A stretch of 64,000 bases of DNA from Lewinellaceae bacterium (lineage in GTDB: Bacteria > Bacteroidota > Bacteroidia > Chitinophagales > Saprospiraceae). Location of the stretch: the NCBI GenBank assembly GCA_016719605.1, contig JADJYW010000001.1:372001-436000 (forward strand), read 5' to 3'. Below, piece after piece: positions 51,982 to 60,658 of this stretch. The notes beneath the pieces were generated by a model. It was not told the origin of the DNA and made no database searches. It was given only the letters and a program-made list of their open reading frames with translations. Numbering within the stretch: the stretch's first letter is position 1; each line of letters starts with the position of its first letter. A program made the position numbers and the translations under genes.

Positions 51982-54892
51982 TTACTCCAGAATGAAATTG
52001 CCGGAAACTGTTTTTCCGTCTTTTTGAAGTTCAAGCACATAACTGCCTTTTTGCAAATAGTATTTTCCGGTGTCCGCCTTCAGCAGTTCAACGGTTTTTT
52101 TGGAATCCTTTCTGGGCATCTTGCAATGCTTTTTGATACCGTTTGAGCACCGTTTCCTGGAAATCGAGCGCGAAGGTAAACGAGTTCAGGCCTTTTGCGC
52201 AGTTCACCTGTCCAGTATTCAGCACAATGCCGTCTTTCGTTTTGACAGTCCAAGATGCCGGGCCGGGTGCAGCCGTGTAGAATGTCACGGGCAATTCCGG
52301 GTCTTTCAGTTCCTGCCACGGACGTTTTTTGCCCCAATTGGACGCATATTTGGTTTTGGGTAACTCAAACAGATGCACCGCTGCGGCCAGTACCTCGCCG
52401 GTCAGCTGCTGCACCTGCGCAACATCCACTTTGTACATCGAGCGTCCGTGCGTACCGAGCAGGAGGTGTTTGGCTTTGGCCTGCACGGCCATATCGTGTA
52501 CCGGTACGGCGGGCAAATCCCGGCTCAGCGCCTGAAACGTTTGCCCCCGGTCGAGCGAGATATAGGCGCCGTGGTCGGTGCCGACGTACAGCACATCAGG
52601 GTTTTCCGGGTCTTCCTGCACCACATTGACCGGCTCGGCGGGCAGGTCGGTACCGATGCGCCGCCATTTTTTTCCATAATCGTCGGACACATACAGGTAG
52701 GCGTTGAAATCGTCCCAGCGGTAGCCGTTCAGCGCAGCAAACACGCGGCTTTTTTCGTGTGCGGAAGCCACCACGCGGGACACCCACATTTTTTGTGGCA
52801 GCGAGTCGGAAATACGCGTCCAGGTGTCGCCGCCGTCGCGGGTGACGTGGATGCGGCCGTCGTCGGAGCCGGTGTAGAGCAAGCCGAATTTGAGCGGACT
52901 TTCGTGGATGGTGCTCAGGGTTCCGTAGGGTACGTTGCCCTTTTGGCCGCCCCCGGTGAGGTCTTCGGAGATGGCCGCCCAGTCGTCGCCGCGGTTGAAG
53001 TAGCGGTACAGGCGGTGTGCGCCGAGGTAGAGCACGTCCTGCTGGTGGCGGCTGAGGTGGATGGGTGTTTGCCAGTTGAAGCGGGGCGGGCGCTCGCCGA
53101 GGTCGTGCCGCGGGCTGATGGGTTTGCGTTTGCCGGAGTTTTGGTCTATGCGGAAGTAATTGCCGAACTGGTAGCCGGTATAGATCGTGCTGTTGTTGCG
53201 GGTATCCACGGCGATCTGCATCCCGTCGCCGCCGAGCAGGCTTTGGTACGGATATTTGCCCGACTGGTGCCAATCGGTAGAGGCTTTGTAGGTGGAAGGC
53301 CCGACCCACACGCCGTTGTCCTGTGCACCGCCATAGACATTGTAGGGTGTGGCGTCGTCCACGGCAATAGCGTAAAACTGGCCTACGGGTGGGTTGTTGC
53401 ACAGAATCCAGGAGGCACCGTTGTCCCAGGAGATATTGAGCCCGCCGTCGTTGCCGTTCACGAGGTGGCCGGGGCGGTCGGGATTGACCCACAGGGCGTG
53501 GTGGTCTACGTGCACGTTGTCGCCGTTGATGTTTTTCCAGGATTTACCGCCGTCGGCGCTGGACACGATGAAAAAGCCCATTAGGTAAACCACGTCTGCG
53601 TCGTCGGGCCGGCAGCGGATATTGGAGAAATAGTAGCCGTAGGTGAAATTCATTTGTTCCAGCGGCTCGTCGTGGGTACGTTTCCAGGAGCGGCCGCCGT
53701 CGTCGCTGCGGTACACTTCGGCGCCGATGTAGTCCACATCGAACAGCATGGCATTGGCGTCTTCGAGGTATTCCACGAGGGCTTGCGGGGTTATTTTGGC
53801 CTTTTCCACCAGTTCCTTCACCTTTTTGCCGGTGTACTTTTCGGGAAAGCGATTGGTTTTCAGGAACTCATCGAGTTGTTCGTCGGACAGTTTTAAGAAA
53901 GCCGGCGTGGTGATGCTGCGCAGTTGGTCTTTGGTCAAAATATCTTCTGCGGGTTTGTCTTTTTTGGGTTTGGGGTTCTGGTTGTCCACGCAGGCGTACA
54001 GCACGGTTTTCCCGTCTTTGACGCCGGAAGCCAGGCCGATGCGGCCTGTATTGGCGCCGGTGGGGAATCCGCTGCCGGGTATGCTGACGCGCCCCCAGGT
54101 AGCGCCGCCGTCGGTGCTTTTCCAGATGCCCGAGCCTTCGCCCGCGCCGCTGAAATTCCAGGCGCGGCGTTCGCGCTGCCAGGTGGCGGCATAGACCGTG
54201 TTGGGCGCGGTGGGATCGAGGCAGAGGTCAATGGCGCCGGAGTTTTTGTCCACGAAAAGCGTACGTTTCCAGGTGTTGCCGCCGTCGGTGCTGCGGTACA
54301 CGCCGCGTTCGTCGTTGGGCGAGTACAGGTGCCCGAGCACGGCCACCCAGAGCACTTCGGGGTCGGTGGGGTGTAGCACGATGCGACCGATATGGTGGCT
54401 TTCGGGCAGGCCGCGCCACTCCCAGGTTTTGCCGCCGTCGGCGCTGCGGTACATGCCCGTGCCGGCGTAGGAAGAGCGGCTGCTGTTGTTTTCGCCGGTA
54501 CCCACCCAGAGGATGCGGCGCTGCCAGTCCACGGCGATATCGCCGATGGTCATGGCGGCTTCCTGGTCGAATACGGGCTGGAAGGTGGTGCCGTTGTTGG
54601 TGCTGTGCCACAGGCCGCCGGAGGCGTAGGCGACATACATTTCGGTGGGGTCGGCGGGGTTCACCTCCACATCGGTGACGCGGCAGGAGAACACCGAGGG
54701 GCCGATATTTTCCGGTTTCAGGGCGCCGAGCAGGGTGTTTTGTTTCCGGTTTTTGTGCTGCTCGAAGCCCGAGAGGCGGGTGTCGGCGGGGGTGGGTTTT
54801 TGGGAAAAAACGGGGCTTGCAAGGGTGAGTAAAGTGAGAGAAAGGAGGAGATTTTTTTTGGGAAAAGCAATGCTGCGTGGTAGTAGAAGCAT
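51982..54892 (-). pseudogene. large VPS10/sortilin-type Asp-box propeller protein, frameshifted near the C-terminus
   Basis: From the start at 54892 (signal peptide to SPVFSQ) the frame covers about 930 residues. Repeated Asp-box motifs (RSADGGKTW, RSTDGGNTW, KSTDGGATW, RSDDGGRSW, SSADGGKSW, VTRDGGDTW) indicate a large WD40/sortilin-type propeller pair exported to the periplasm or surface. The frame ends early after A-Q-K-G-F-Q-K-N-R. Removing one G at 52107-52108 gives D-S-K-K-T-V-E-L-L-K-A-D-T-G-K-Y-Y-L and a natural end at 51982 (F-I-L-E-stop), adding about 40 residues. The role is unknown; related proteins bind peptides or glycans. Confidence 0.82.
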
Positions 54893-54932
54893 GGAACGGT
54901 AATTTTTTGAGGCGGCAAGGTACGCAAGGCGT

Positions 54933-54940
54933 TACTTTTG
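54933..54940 (+). promoter_or_regulatory. -7 box for the small gene at 54961
   Basis: TACTTTTG fits TAnnTTTG; TTG at about 54906 could serve as a -33 element (spacing about 24). The start codon is 20 bases downstream. Confidence 0.5.
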
Positions 54941-54960
54941 CAGAAACAACTGCGTGCCAT

Positions 54961-55381
54961 GACCGCTACAGCTGCTCGAATCATCCTCACCGTTGACAAA
55001 AAGAAAGAGAAGGCATTTTTGGAAATGCTCAAGTTATTCGATTTCGTAAAAGTCGAAAACAAAGAAGAACTCCTGCGCCGGTTTATCAAAAATGCACCGA
55101 AGGACGTACCCTTGACGGAGGAAGATGTCGTGCTGGAGGTTATGGAACATCGCTATGGGAAAAAACGCCAGGATATGCGGGTCAGGGCAGACACCTCAAA
55201 AAAATTGCGCTGTTTTTGGGAATACCAAACGGTGTGTGCATACCTTTCGCAAGCCAAAACAAAGATCCGATGGAAGCACTGCCCACGTCACAATGAACAT
55301 CTCACGCCCTCCACTTCCGGCCCTGCTGCCGGAGACGGGGCGTGTTCTGTTTTACTCCTAATGCTTTTAAAAAAAATGTAG
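54961..55381 (+). CDS. small protein, antitoxin-like N-terminus, C-terminus uncertain
   Basis: 139 codons from the ATG at 54961. The first 75 residues (AARIILTVDKKKEKAFLEML, KVENKEELLRRFIKNAPKDV, LTEEDVVLEVMEHRYG) resemble small helical antitoxin proteins of addiction modules in Bacteroidota. The rest is Cys/Arg-rich and unlike them. The third frame reads H-L-K-K-I-A-L-F-L-G-I-P-N-G-V, ending at a TGA near 55296, and looks more protein-like, so an indel near 55160 may have changed the end. No toxin gene is evident beside it. The call is tentative. Confidence 0.4.
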
Positions 55382-55383
55382 TT

Positions 55384-56121
55384 ATGAAAAAAAATCATCT
55401 TTTACTCCTCGTGCTTCTTTCTATTGGACACGCTTTCAACAGTTTTGCCCAGAATGATCTGAAATTTGAAGTAAACCATGTTCTACCGTATATTTCTATC
55501 CAGGAAAATAAATTGGCAGAAATACACACGCTTGCGGATTTGAACAAGCGGTACCCCACATCCTGGGTAAAAGAATATATTTCCGTGGAGATTTCGGCAA
55601 ACAAAAATGGGACTAAAACGAAGGCTACGGGTATTAGCAACGTCCTGAATCAAGCGCAAAAAGAACTGATACGGTCGGCTGACCGTGGTAGTGATATTGC
55701 TGTAACCGTACGGTATCTTCCTGACAATTCGTTGAAAAATAACGCCGTCAAGCAGTACGATTTTAAAGTTACAGTCTTGCCTGATAAAAATGCCGGTTAT
55801 GCCGAAGGCGCAGAGCAACTGATTCAATATCTGCAAAAAAACAGCATTGAGAATATTGATGCAGCAAGTTTTACAGGTTATGATTTGACTGCCATAAAAT
55901 TTACCATCACCGAACAGGGGCGTATTACGGATATACAAGTTGCCCTGCCGTCAAAAGATGCAAAAATTGACGAGATGCTGGTTAAGTCTATATCAAAAAT
56001 GCCAAATTGGAAGCCGGCAGCGTTTTCTACCGGGTTAAAAGTCAAACAAGACTTTGTTTTGACCGTTGGCAATATGGAAAACTGTATGGTCAATACATTG
56101 AATATCCGTCCGATTGAATAA
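55384..56121 (+). CDS. exported protein with TonB-C-like domain
   Basis: 245 residues from the ATG at 55384. A signal peptide (MKKNHLLLLVLLSIGHAFNS) ends at FAQ. The C-terminal 85 residues follow the TonB C-terminal pattern: A-I-K-F-T-I-T-E-Q-G-R-I-T-D-I-Q-V, then L-V-K-S-I-S-K-M-P-N-W-K-P-A. Here the domain is on a secreted protein rather than behind a membrane anchor, as in several Bacteroidota energy-transducer homologues. The N-terminal part is unknown. It follows the previous gene by two bases, but stays a plausible separate unit. Confidence 0.6.
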   Translation: MKKNHLLLLVLLSIGHAFNSFAQNDLKFEVNHVLPYISIQENKLAEIHTLADLNKRYPTSWVKEYISVEISANKNGTKTKATGISNVLNQAQKELIRSADRGSDIAVTVRYLPDNSLKNNAVKQYDFKVTVLPDKNAGYAEGAEQLIQYLQKNSIENIDAASFTGYDLTAIKFTITEQGRITDIQVALPSKDAKIDEMLVKSISKMPNWKPAAFSTGLKVKQDFVLTVGNMENCMVNTLNIRPIE

Positions 56122-56205
56122 ACCTGTATACCCGTCAAAAAGTGGTTTGATAATCCACTGACGCAAATAAAACCCTTCCGGTGTGTACTTTGTAGACACC
56201 ATTGT

Positions 56206-56880
56206 ATGAAATCTGACATCACGGCATATTACGATCGAATAGCCAATCTGTACGATACCGATCGCTTTGGTAATACCTACGGCCAATTTATTGATGCCCA
56301 GGAACGCGCCATTTTGTCGCAGCTGCTCCACACAGCCGCCGGCCAAAGGGTGCTGGATGTGGGTTGCGGCACCGGTCGTTTTCTGGATTTCGCCACACAC
56401 GGCCTTGATGCAAGTGCGGCCATGCTGGCGGTGGCACGCCAAAAGCAGCCCGAAAAGCATCTCACACAAGCCGATATTTTTACACAAACTTATGAAAATG
56501 AATACTTTGAAGCCGCTATATCTATGCACGTCGTCATGCACATCGCCTCGACTGATCTGAGCAAATTACTGGCGGAGGCACACCGGATTTTGAAGCCCGG
56601 AGGGCAATTTATTTTTGATTTTCCTTCTAAACCACGTCGCACATTACTGGGCTATAAAAGCAAAAACTGGCACGGCGCCAACGCTTATGCACTCTCGGAA
56701 GTGCAGGCATTGGCAGAGGCCAAGTGGCAAATGCACGTTGCCCAAGGCATCCTGTTTTTGCCCATTCATCGTTTCCCGCCGCTTGTGCGGCCTTTCTTGC
56801 GCTCGTTCGACACTTGGCTTTGCCGCTCTTTTTTGAAAAAATACGCCTCTTACATTGTTGTTTCATTGGTAAAAAGATGA
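56206..56880 (+). CDS. class I SAM-dependent methyltransferase
   Basis: 224 residues. VLDVGCGTGRFLDFA is the glycine-rich SAM-binding motif I, GLDASAAMLAVAR the acidic motif II, and L-K-P-G-G motif post-III. The N-terminus DITAYYDRIANLYD fits the UbiE/Coq5-like and generic methyltransf_11 groups. The C-terminal region FLPIHRFPPLVRPFLRS is shared with methyltransferases that modify polyketide- or lipid-like substrates, but the substrate is not known. The stop (TGA) overlaps the start of the VanW gene (ATGA), which suggests coupled translation. Confidence 0.85.
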   Translation: MKSDITAYYDRIANLYDTDRFGNTYGQFIDAQERAILSQLLHTAAGQRVLDVGCGTGRFLDFATHGLDASAAMLAVARQKQPEKHLTQADIFTQTYENEYFEAAISMHVVMHIASTDLSKLLAEAHRILKPGGQFIFDFPSKPRRTLLGYKSKNWHGANAYALSEVQALAEAKWQMHVAQGILFLPIHRFPPLVRPFLRSFDTWLCRSFLKKYASYIVVSLVKR

Positions 56881-57587
56881 AATACAAAACACTTATTCCA
56901 AGACCTATAAAACTGTTATTTCGCCTTTCGCAAAGGAAGGTAAACGACTATTATAGCGGCCACGCACAGCAATTTGCCCAAAACCGACTTGGCGCGATGC
57001 CTGTATTTGAGTATTGTGTCAGGATACAGCAGCCCATATTGCAGAGCACATTTTTTGAAAACAAGGTGTTCAATATGCAAAAGGCTGGAAAAAAGATCAA
57101 CCAAGTACTAATCATGCCCGGCGAAATATTCTCGTTTTGGGAGGTAGTGAGTTACCCAGGCGGTTGGCTGGGCTACCGCAAAGGCCGTAATTTGGTAGAG
57201 GGAAAATTACAGAGTGCGTATGGCGGCGGCTTGTGCCAGGTGTCCGGCATACTCTACCACCTCGCGCTTGGCACAGGCTTGGAAATATTGGAACGACACA
57301 ACCATTCTGTGGATATATACACTGAAAACGAGCGCTTTGCGCCACTTGGTTCTGACGCTACAGTGGTTTACGGGTACAAGGATTTACGCTTTCGCAATAC
57401 TACCGGGCAAACCTTGTATTTCGCCCTTGACTCAACTGCAAGCCATATCAATGCGTGTTTGCACAGCCCGTTGCCATTAGCCTTCGATAATCCCGAATTT
57501 GTGCGCCATGACGAAAATGACCAACGTATTGTGCAGACTAAAGTGAAGGGCAATGTGTTGGCTATTTCGAAGTATTGGATACCGTAG
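56877..57587 (+). CDS. VanW family protein
   Basis: 236 residues from the ATG at 56877, which overlaps the methyltransferase stop. PGEIFSFWEVVSYPGGWLGYRKGRN followed by GGGLCQVSGILYHLAL is the VanW core (the Y/F-G-G-G-x-C-Q-x-S motif). VanW was named from vancomycin-resistance clusters, where its role is unknown; homologues are widespread and not resistance genes as such. No other van gene is present. Signal peptide and membrane segments are not apparent. Pairing with a methyltransferase is the only context clue. Confidence 0.85.
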   Translation: MKYKTLIPRPIKLLFRLSQRKVNDYYSGHAQQFAQNRLGAMPVFEYCVRIQQPILQSTFFENKVFNMQKAGKKINQVLIMPGEIFSFWEVVSYPGGWLGYRKGRNLVEGKLQSAYGGGLCQVSGILYHLALGTGLEILERHNHSVDIYTENERFAPLGSDATVVYGYKDLRFRNTTGQTLYFALDSTASHINACLHSPLPLAFDNPEFVRHDENDQRIVQTKVKGNVLAISKYWIP

Positions 57588-57650
57588 TTAAATAATGGTG
57601 CTTTAACCCAATCCAAAGGCACCCGAATAATCGCCTTCCAAATTAGCAAC

Positions 57651-58475
57651 ATGGAATTCAAAGGAAATACGCACGAATACCTTCGATTAGAGCGCATCAC
57701 GTCTGAAAATTGTTCCATCGTTAAAGACAAAATCGAGAGCGGCTTGACCATGCTTTGGATGACCGCCGATGACAATCGCCTCAAGATTGACGGCAAGGAC
57801 TATGTTTTCCAAAACAACGAAGTCATCTGCCTGACCGAATTTCACCACACAGAAGTACAAGAGGTCACGTCCATGCGCATGGTGCGTTTCAACCGCCCAT
57901 TTTTCTGCATCATTGACCACGACTCGGAGGTAGGCTGCCGGGGCATCCTGTTCTTTGGCGCTTCGCAACTGCCCGTTTTCCGCATCCCGGAGACCGAACT
58001 GGAGAAGTTTGACATTCTCTGGAAAATGTTTTCGATAGAAATGCAATCGAAGGACGACCTGCAAATCGAGATGCTGCAAATGATGCTGAAGCGGTTACTG
58101 ATACTTTGCACACGGCTCTACAAGGAGCAACGTCAGTTGGCCCCTTTGGAGAAAAACAACCTGGAGTTGGTGCGGGAGTTCAATTTTTTGGTGGAGTCCC
58201 ATTTTAAGACCAGGCACACAGTCGCCGACTACGCCGAGTTGCTCCACCGTTCGCCCAAAACCCTTTCCAATTTGTTCGCCCGGGTCAGCCCAAAAACACC
58301 GCTGCAAATCATCAACGAACGAAAAATGCTCGAAGCACGCAGGTTACTGCGCTACACCGATCAGGCGGTCAGCGAGATTGCCTTTTCCATAGGTTACGAG
58401 GATGTTCAGACTTTTTCCCGCTTTTTCAAGACGCAGGAGGGCTTGTCGCCAAGCGCTTTTCGAGAACAAATTTGA
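57651..58475 (+). CDS. AraC family transcriptional regulator
   Basis: 274 residues. The N-terminal 150 residues are a cupin-like sensor region (IESGLTMLWMTADDNRLKIDG). The C-terminal 100 residues hold two helix-turn-helix motifs: HTVADYAELLHRSPKTLSNLF and AVSEIAFSIGYEDVQTFSRFFK, the second being the AraC signature (I-A-x-x-x-G-[FY]-x-x). It should bind DNA as a dimer, with a ligand or redox signal in the N-terminal domain. It stands at the head of a same-strand run of AhpD-like, thioredoxin, SnoaL-like and FMN-binding genes, which it may regulate. Confidence 0.9.
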   Translation: MEFKGNTHEYLRLERITSENCSIVKDKIESGLTMLWMTADDNRLKIDGKDYVFQNNEVICLTEFHHTEVQEVTSMRMVRFNRPFFCIIDHDSEVGCRGILFFGASQLPVFRIPETELEKFDILWKMFSIEMQSKDDLQIEMLQMMLKRLLILCTRLYKEQRQLAPLEKNNLELVREFNFLVESHFKTRHTVADYAELLHRSPKTLSNLFARVSPKTPLQIINERKMLEARRLLRYTDQAVSEIAFSIGYEDVQTFSRFFKTQEGLSPSAFREQI

Positions 58476-58590
58476 TTTCGGGAAGAATTGCCAAGCCTTC
58501 GGGAATCCCTGCCTACCCTTGCCCCTCGGGCTGCCCGCACCTTTGTGTCATCAATTTTAACCAAGGTTTTGAATAAAAAAATTCAGAAAG

Positions 58591-59139
58591 ATGACACAGT
58601 TTAATGTTCCAACTCGTGATGAAGTAAGTGCCAACAACCAGGCTATCTTCGACAACCTGCAAAAAGGACTCGGCTTCGTGCCAAATCTCTACGCCAGTTT
58701 TGCGCACAGCGAAACTGCTCTCGGCGACTACCTCGCATTCCAAAACCGCAAAAGCACCCTTCGGGCCAAAGAGCGAGAAGTAATTAACCTCGTGGTGAGC
58801 CAGGTGAACGACTGCCGCTACTGCCAAAGCGCACATACGGTTTTGGGTAAAATGAACGGCTTCAGCGACGAGCAAATCCTGGACATTCGAAGCGGGGAAG
58901 CCAGTTTCGACCCGAAATTGGATGCGCTGGTGAAGTTCGTTCAAGAAACGACCATCACCCGGGGTAAGCCGTCTGCGCAAACAGTGGAAAACCTGTTTTC
59001 CGCTGGCTACCACAAAGGCAATGTCGTGGATATCCTCATCGTCATAGGCGATAAAATCATCAGCAACTACTTGCACGGCGTGGGCCAGTTTGCCATTGAT
59101 TTCCCGGTTGCGCCGGAGTTGGAAGCAGTGGCCGCCTAG
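58591..59139 (+). CDS. AhpD-like carboxymuconolactone decarboxylase family peroxidase
   Basis: 182 residues. The AhpD-type active site is E-x-x-x-C-x-x-C-x-x-x-H: Cys75 and Cys78 in NDCRYCQSAH with His82, preceded by REVINLVVSQVN, whose glutamate fits the proton-relay position. Members reduce peroxides by a CxxC disulfide cycle or decarboxylate carboxymuconolactone; the CxxC favours peroxidase activity. A thioredoxin gene lies 79 bases downstream and could be its reductant. An AraC regulator lies upstream. Confidence 0.88.
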   Translation: MTQFNVPTRDEVSANNQAIFDNLQKGLGFVPNLYASFAHSETALGDYLAFQNRKSTLRAKEREVINLVVSQVNDCRYCQSAHTVLGKMNGFSDEQILDIRSGEASFDPKLDALVKFVQETTITRGKPSAQTVENLFSAGYHKGNVVDILIVIGDKIISNYLHGVGQFAIDFPVAPELEAVAA

Positions 59140-59218
59140 TTTGCCGGAAAGCTAGCGCCGGCACCCCTCCCTGGAAAAACCGCCAGTTCCCTTTTTTTAC
59201 GCACAAAATTCTTTAGCC

Positions 59219-59542
59219 ATGTTAAAAAAATTGAGCAAAACCGATTTTGAATCCACCCTGAAAGAAAACGATGTCGTGCTGGTAGATTTTTACACCGAAT
59301 GGTGCGGCCCGTGCAAGGCATTGCATCCGGCATTGGAGAGCCTCGCCGCCGATTTTGCAGGCAAGGCAGTCATTACTAAAGTGGATGTGGACGCAGAACC
59401 CGAGATCTCCTCCGAATTTGGCATCCGCAGCATACCTGCCTTGTTGTATTTCAAAAAAGGTGAACTTGCGGGCAGGCAAGTCGGGCTGCAAAGTAAAACG
59501 GCCATGGCTGCCAGCCTCGACCAATTAATCAATCAGAATTAG
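59219..59542 (+). CDS. thioredoxin
   Basis: 107 residues, the usual length. The active site WCGPC is at residues 28-32 (LVDFYTEWCGPCKAL), and the cis-proline loop is R-S-I-P-A. It reduces protein disulfides and probably the AhpD-like partner encoded just upstream. The DNA stop codon (TAG at 59540-59542) is fused to AGAGCATGT and a 15-bp hairpin follows at 59551, the same arrangement as after the DUF1801 gene. Confidence 0.92.
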   Translation: MLKKLSKTDFESTLKENDVVLVDFYTEWCGPCKALHPALESLAADFAGKAVITKVDVDAEPEISSEFGIRSIPALLYFKKGELAGRQVGLQSKTAMAASLDQLINQN

Positions 59543-59550
59543 AGCATGTC

Positions 59551-59585
59551 GGCCGTCTGGCGGGTATCGCACCCGTCAGGCGGCC
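59551..59585. terminator. hairpin after the thioredoxin gene
   Basis: A 15-bp stem (59551-59565 with 59571-59585) with a five-base loop (ATCGC). Two of the pairs are G-U wobbles in RNA. Stem length, loop length and the preceding TAGAGCAT match the hairpin at 1518-1552. Confidence 0.5.
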
Positions 59586-59611
59586 ACTCTTTAACAACCA
59601 ATTTTTTCAAG

Positions 59612-60025
59612 ATGGAAAATCAACGACCACCCTTGCCCCCGTTTACCGAGGAAACTGCAAAACAAAAAATCCAAATGGCCGAAGATGCCTGGAACAGCAA
59701 AGACCCGGAGCGGGTATCCAAAGCATACACGGTTGACAGCGAGTGGCGCAACCGCCATTTGTTCCTGAACGGACGGGAGGAAATCGTACAGTTCCTTACG
59801 GCAAAATGGCAAAAGGAGCAGCAATACAAACTCAAAAAAGAGTACTGGGCACACAGCGGCAACCGCATCGCCGTGCGGTTTGAGTACGAGTACCACGACG
59901 AAACCGGCCAGTGGTTCCGAGCCTACGGCAATGAAAACTGGGAGTTTGATGAAAACGGCCTGATGCAGAAGCGTTTCGCCAGCATCAACGACCTCGCCAT
60001 TGAAGAGAAAGACAGAAAACTATAA
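59612..60025 (+). CDS. DUF1348/SnoaL-like NTF2-fold protein
   Basis: 137 residues from the ATG at 59612; the frame is open upstream but begins inside the hairpin region. PPLPPFTEETAKQKIQMAEDAWNSKDPERVSKAYT and SEWRNRHLFLNGREEIVQFL mark the DUF1348 branch of the NTF2-like superfamily, and RFEYEYHDETGQWFRAYGNE is the conserved pocket region. Family function is unknown, although a ligand-binding or isomerase-like role is common for this fold. It is three bases from the FMN-binding gene and so shares its operon. Confidence 0.88.
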   Translation: MENQRPPLPPFTEETAKQKIQMAEDAWNSKDPERVSKAYTVDSEWRNRHLFLNGREEIVQFLTAKWQKEQQYKLKKEYWAHSGNRIAVRFEYEYHDETGQWFRAYGNENWEFDENGLMQKRFASINDLAIEEKDRKL

Positions 60026-60028
60026 TGC

Positions 60029-60658
60029 ATGAATTATGCAAATCTTGCTTTCACGGATGCCGTCAAAGCCTTGCAGGAAGAAAACGGAAGCCGCCGGACG
60101 TACGACCGCATGGAAAAACAGCATGTGACGGATGGCTTAAGTGGTAATGAAATCGCTTTCATTGAAGACCAGGACCATTTTTTCATGGCTTCTTTTGGTG
60201 AAAACGGCTATCCGTATATCCAGCACCGAGGCGGCCCGACGGGCTTTCTTAAAGTGCTCGATGCGAAGACCCTTGCCTTCGTTGACTTCACCGGGAACAA
60301 GCAGTACATCAGCATGGGAAACCTGCAAACAAACCCGAACGTGGCGCTCATCATGGTATCGTACCCCCAGCGTGCCCGGTTGAAAATATATGCCAAGGCC
60401 CGGATAGTTGCCCTGGCCGACGACCCTTCGCTTTTTCATAAAATTGACCCTGCCGACTACCCCCACCGTCCCGAACGGATGCTTGTGCTGGATGTCCAGG
60501 CTTTTGATTGGAATTGCCCGCAGCACATCACGCCTCGCTACACGGTGGCGGATATTGAGATGGCATTTGCTTCGCAAAAAGCCTATCTGGCAAAACTGGA
60601 AGCCGAAAACCTTGCGTTAAAAACGGATCTGGCCAAGTCAAAATCAAGGTTTGTATGA
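60029..60658 (+). CDS. pyridoxamine 5'-phosphate oxidase-like FMN-binding protein
   Basis: 209 residues. The split-barrel flavin-binding core is recognisable in HFFMASFGENGYPYIQHRGG, FVDFTGNKQYISMGNL and NPNVALIMVSYPQRARLKI. Such proteins bind FMN or F420 and reduce or oxidise small substrates. A C-terminal helical tail (ASQKAYLAKLEAENLALKTD) with a leucine-zipper-like pattern may mediate dimer or partner contacts. It overlaps the deaminase gene start (ATGA) and follows the SnoaL-like gene by three bases. Confidence 0.85.
   Translation: MNYANLAFTDAVKALQEENGSRRTYDRMEKQHVTDGLSGNEIAFIEDQDHFFMASFGENGYPYIQHRGGPTGFLKVLDAKTLAFVDFTGNKQYISMGNLQTNPNVALIMVSYPQRARLKIYAKARIVALADDPSLFHKIDPADYPHRPERMLVLDVQAFDWNCPQHITPRYTVADIEMAFASQKAYLAKLEAENLALKTDLAKSKSRFV

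Noticed and set aside
56877..57587. Vancomycin-resistance locus
   Set aside because: Only VanW is present. VanW homologues are common in non-resistant bacteria, and no vanH/A/X or two-component genes are near.
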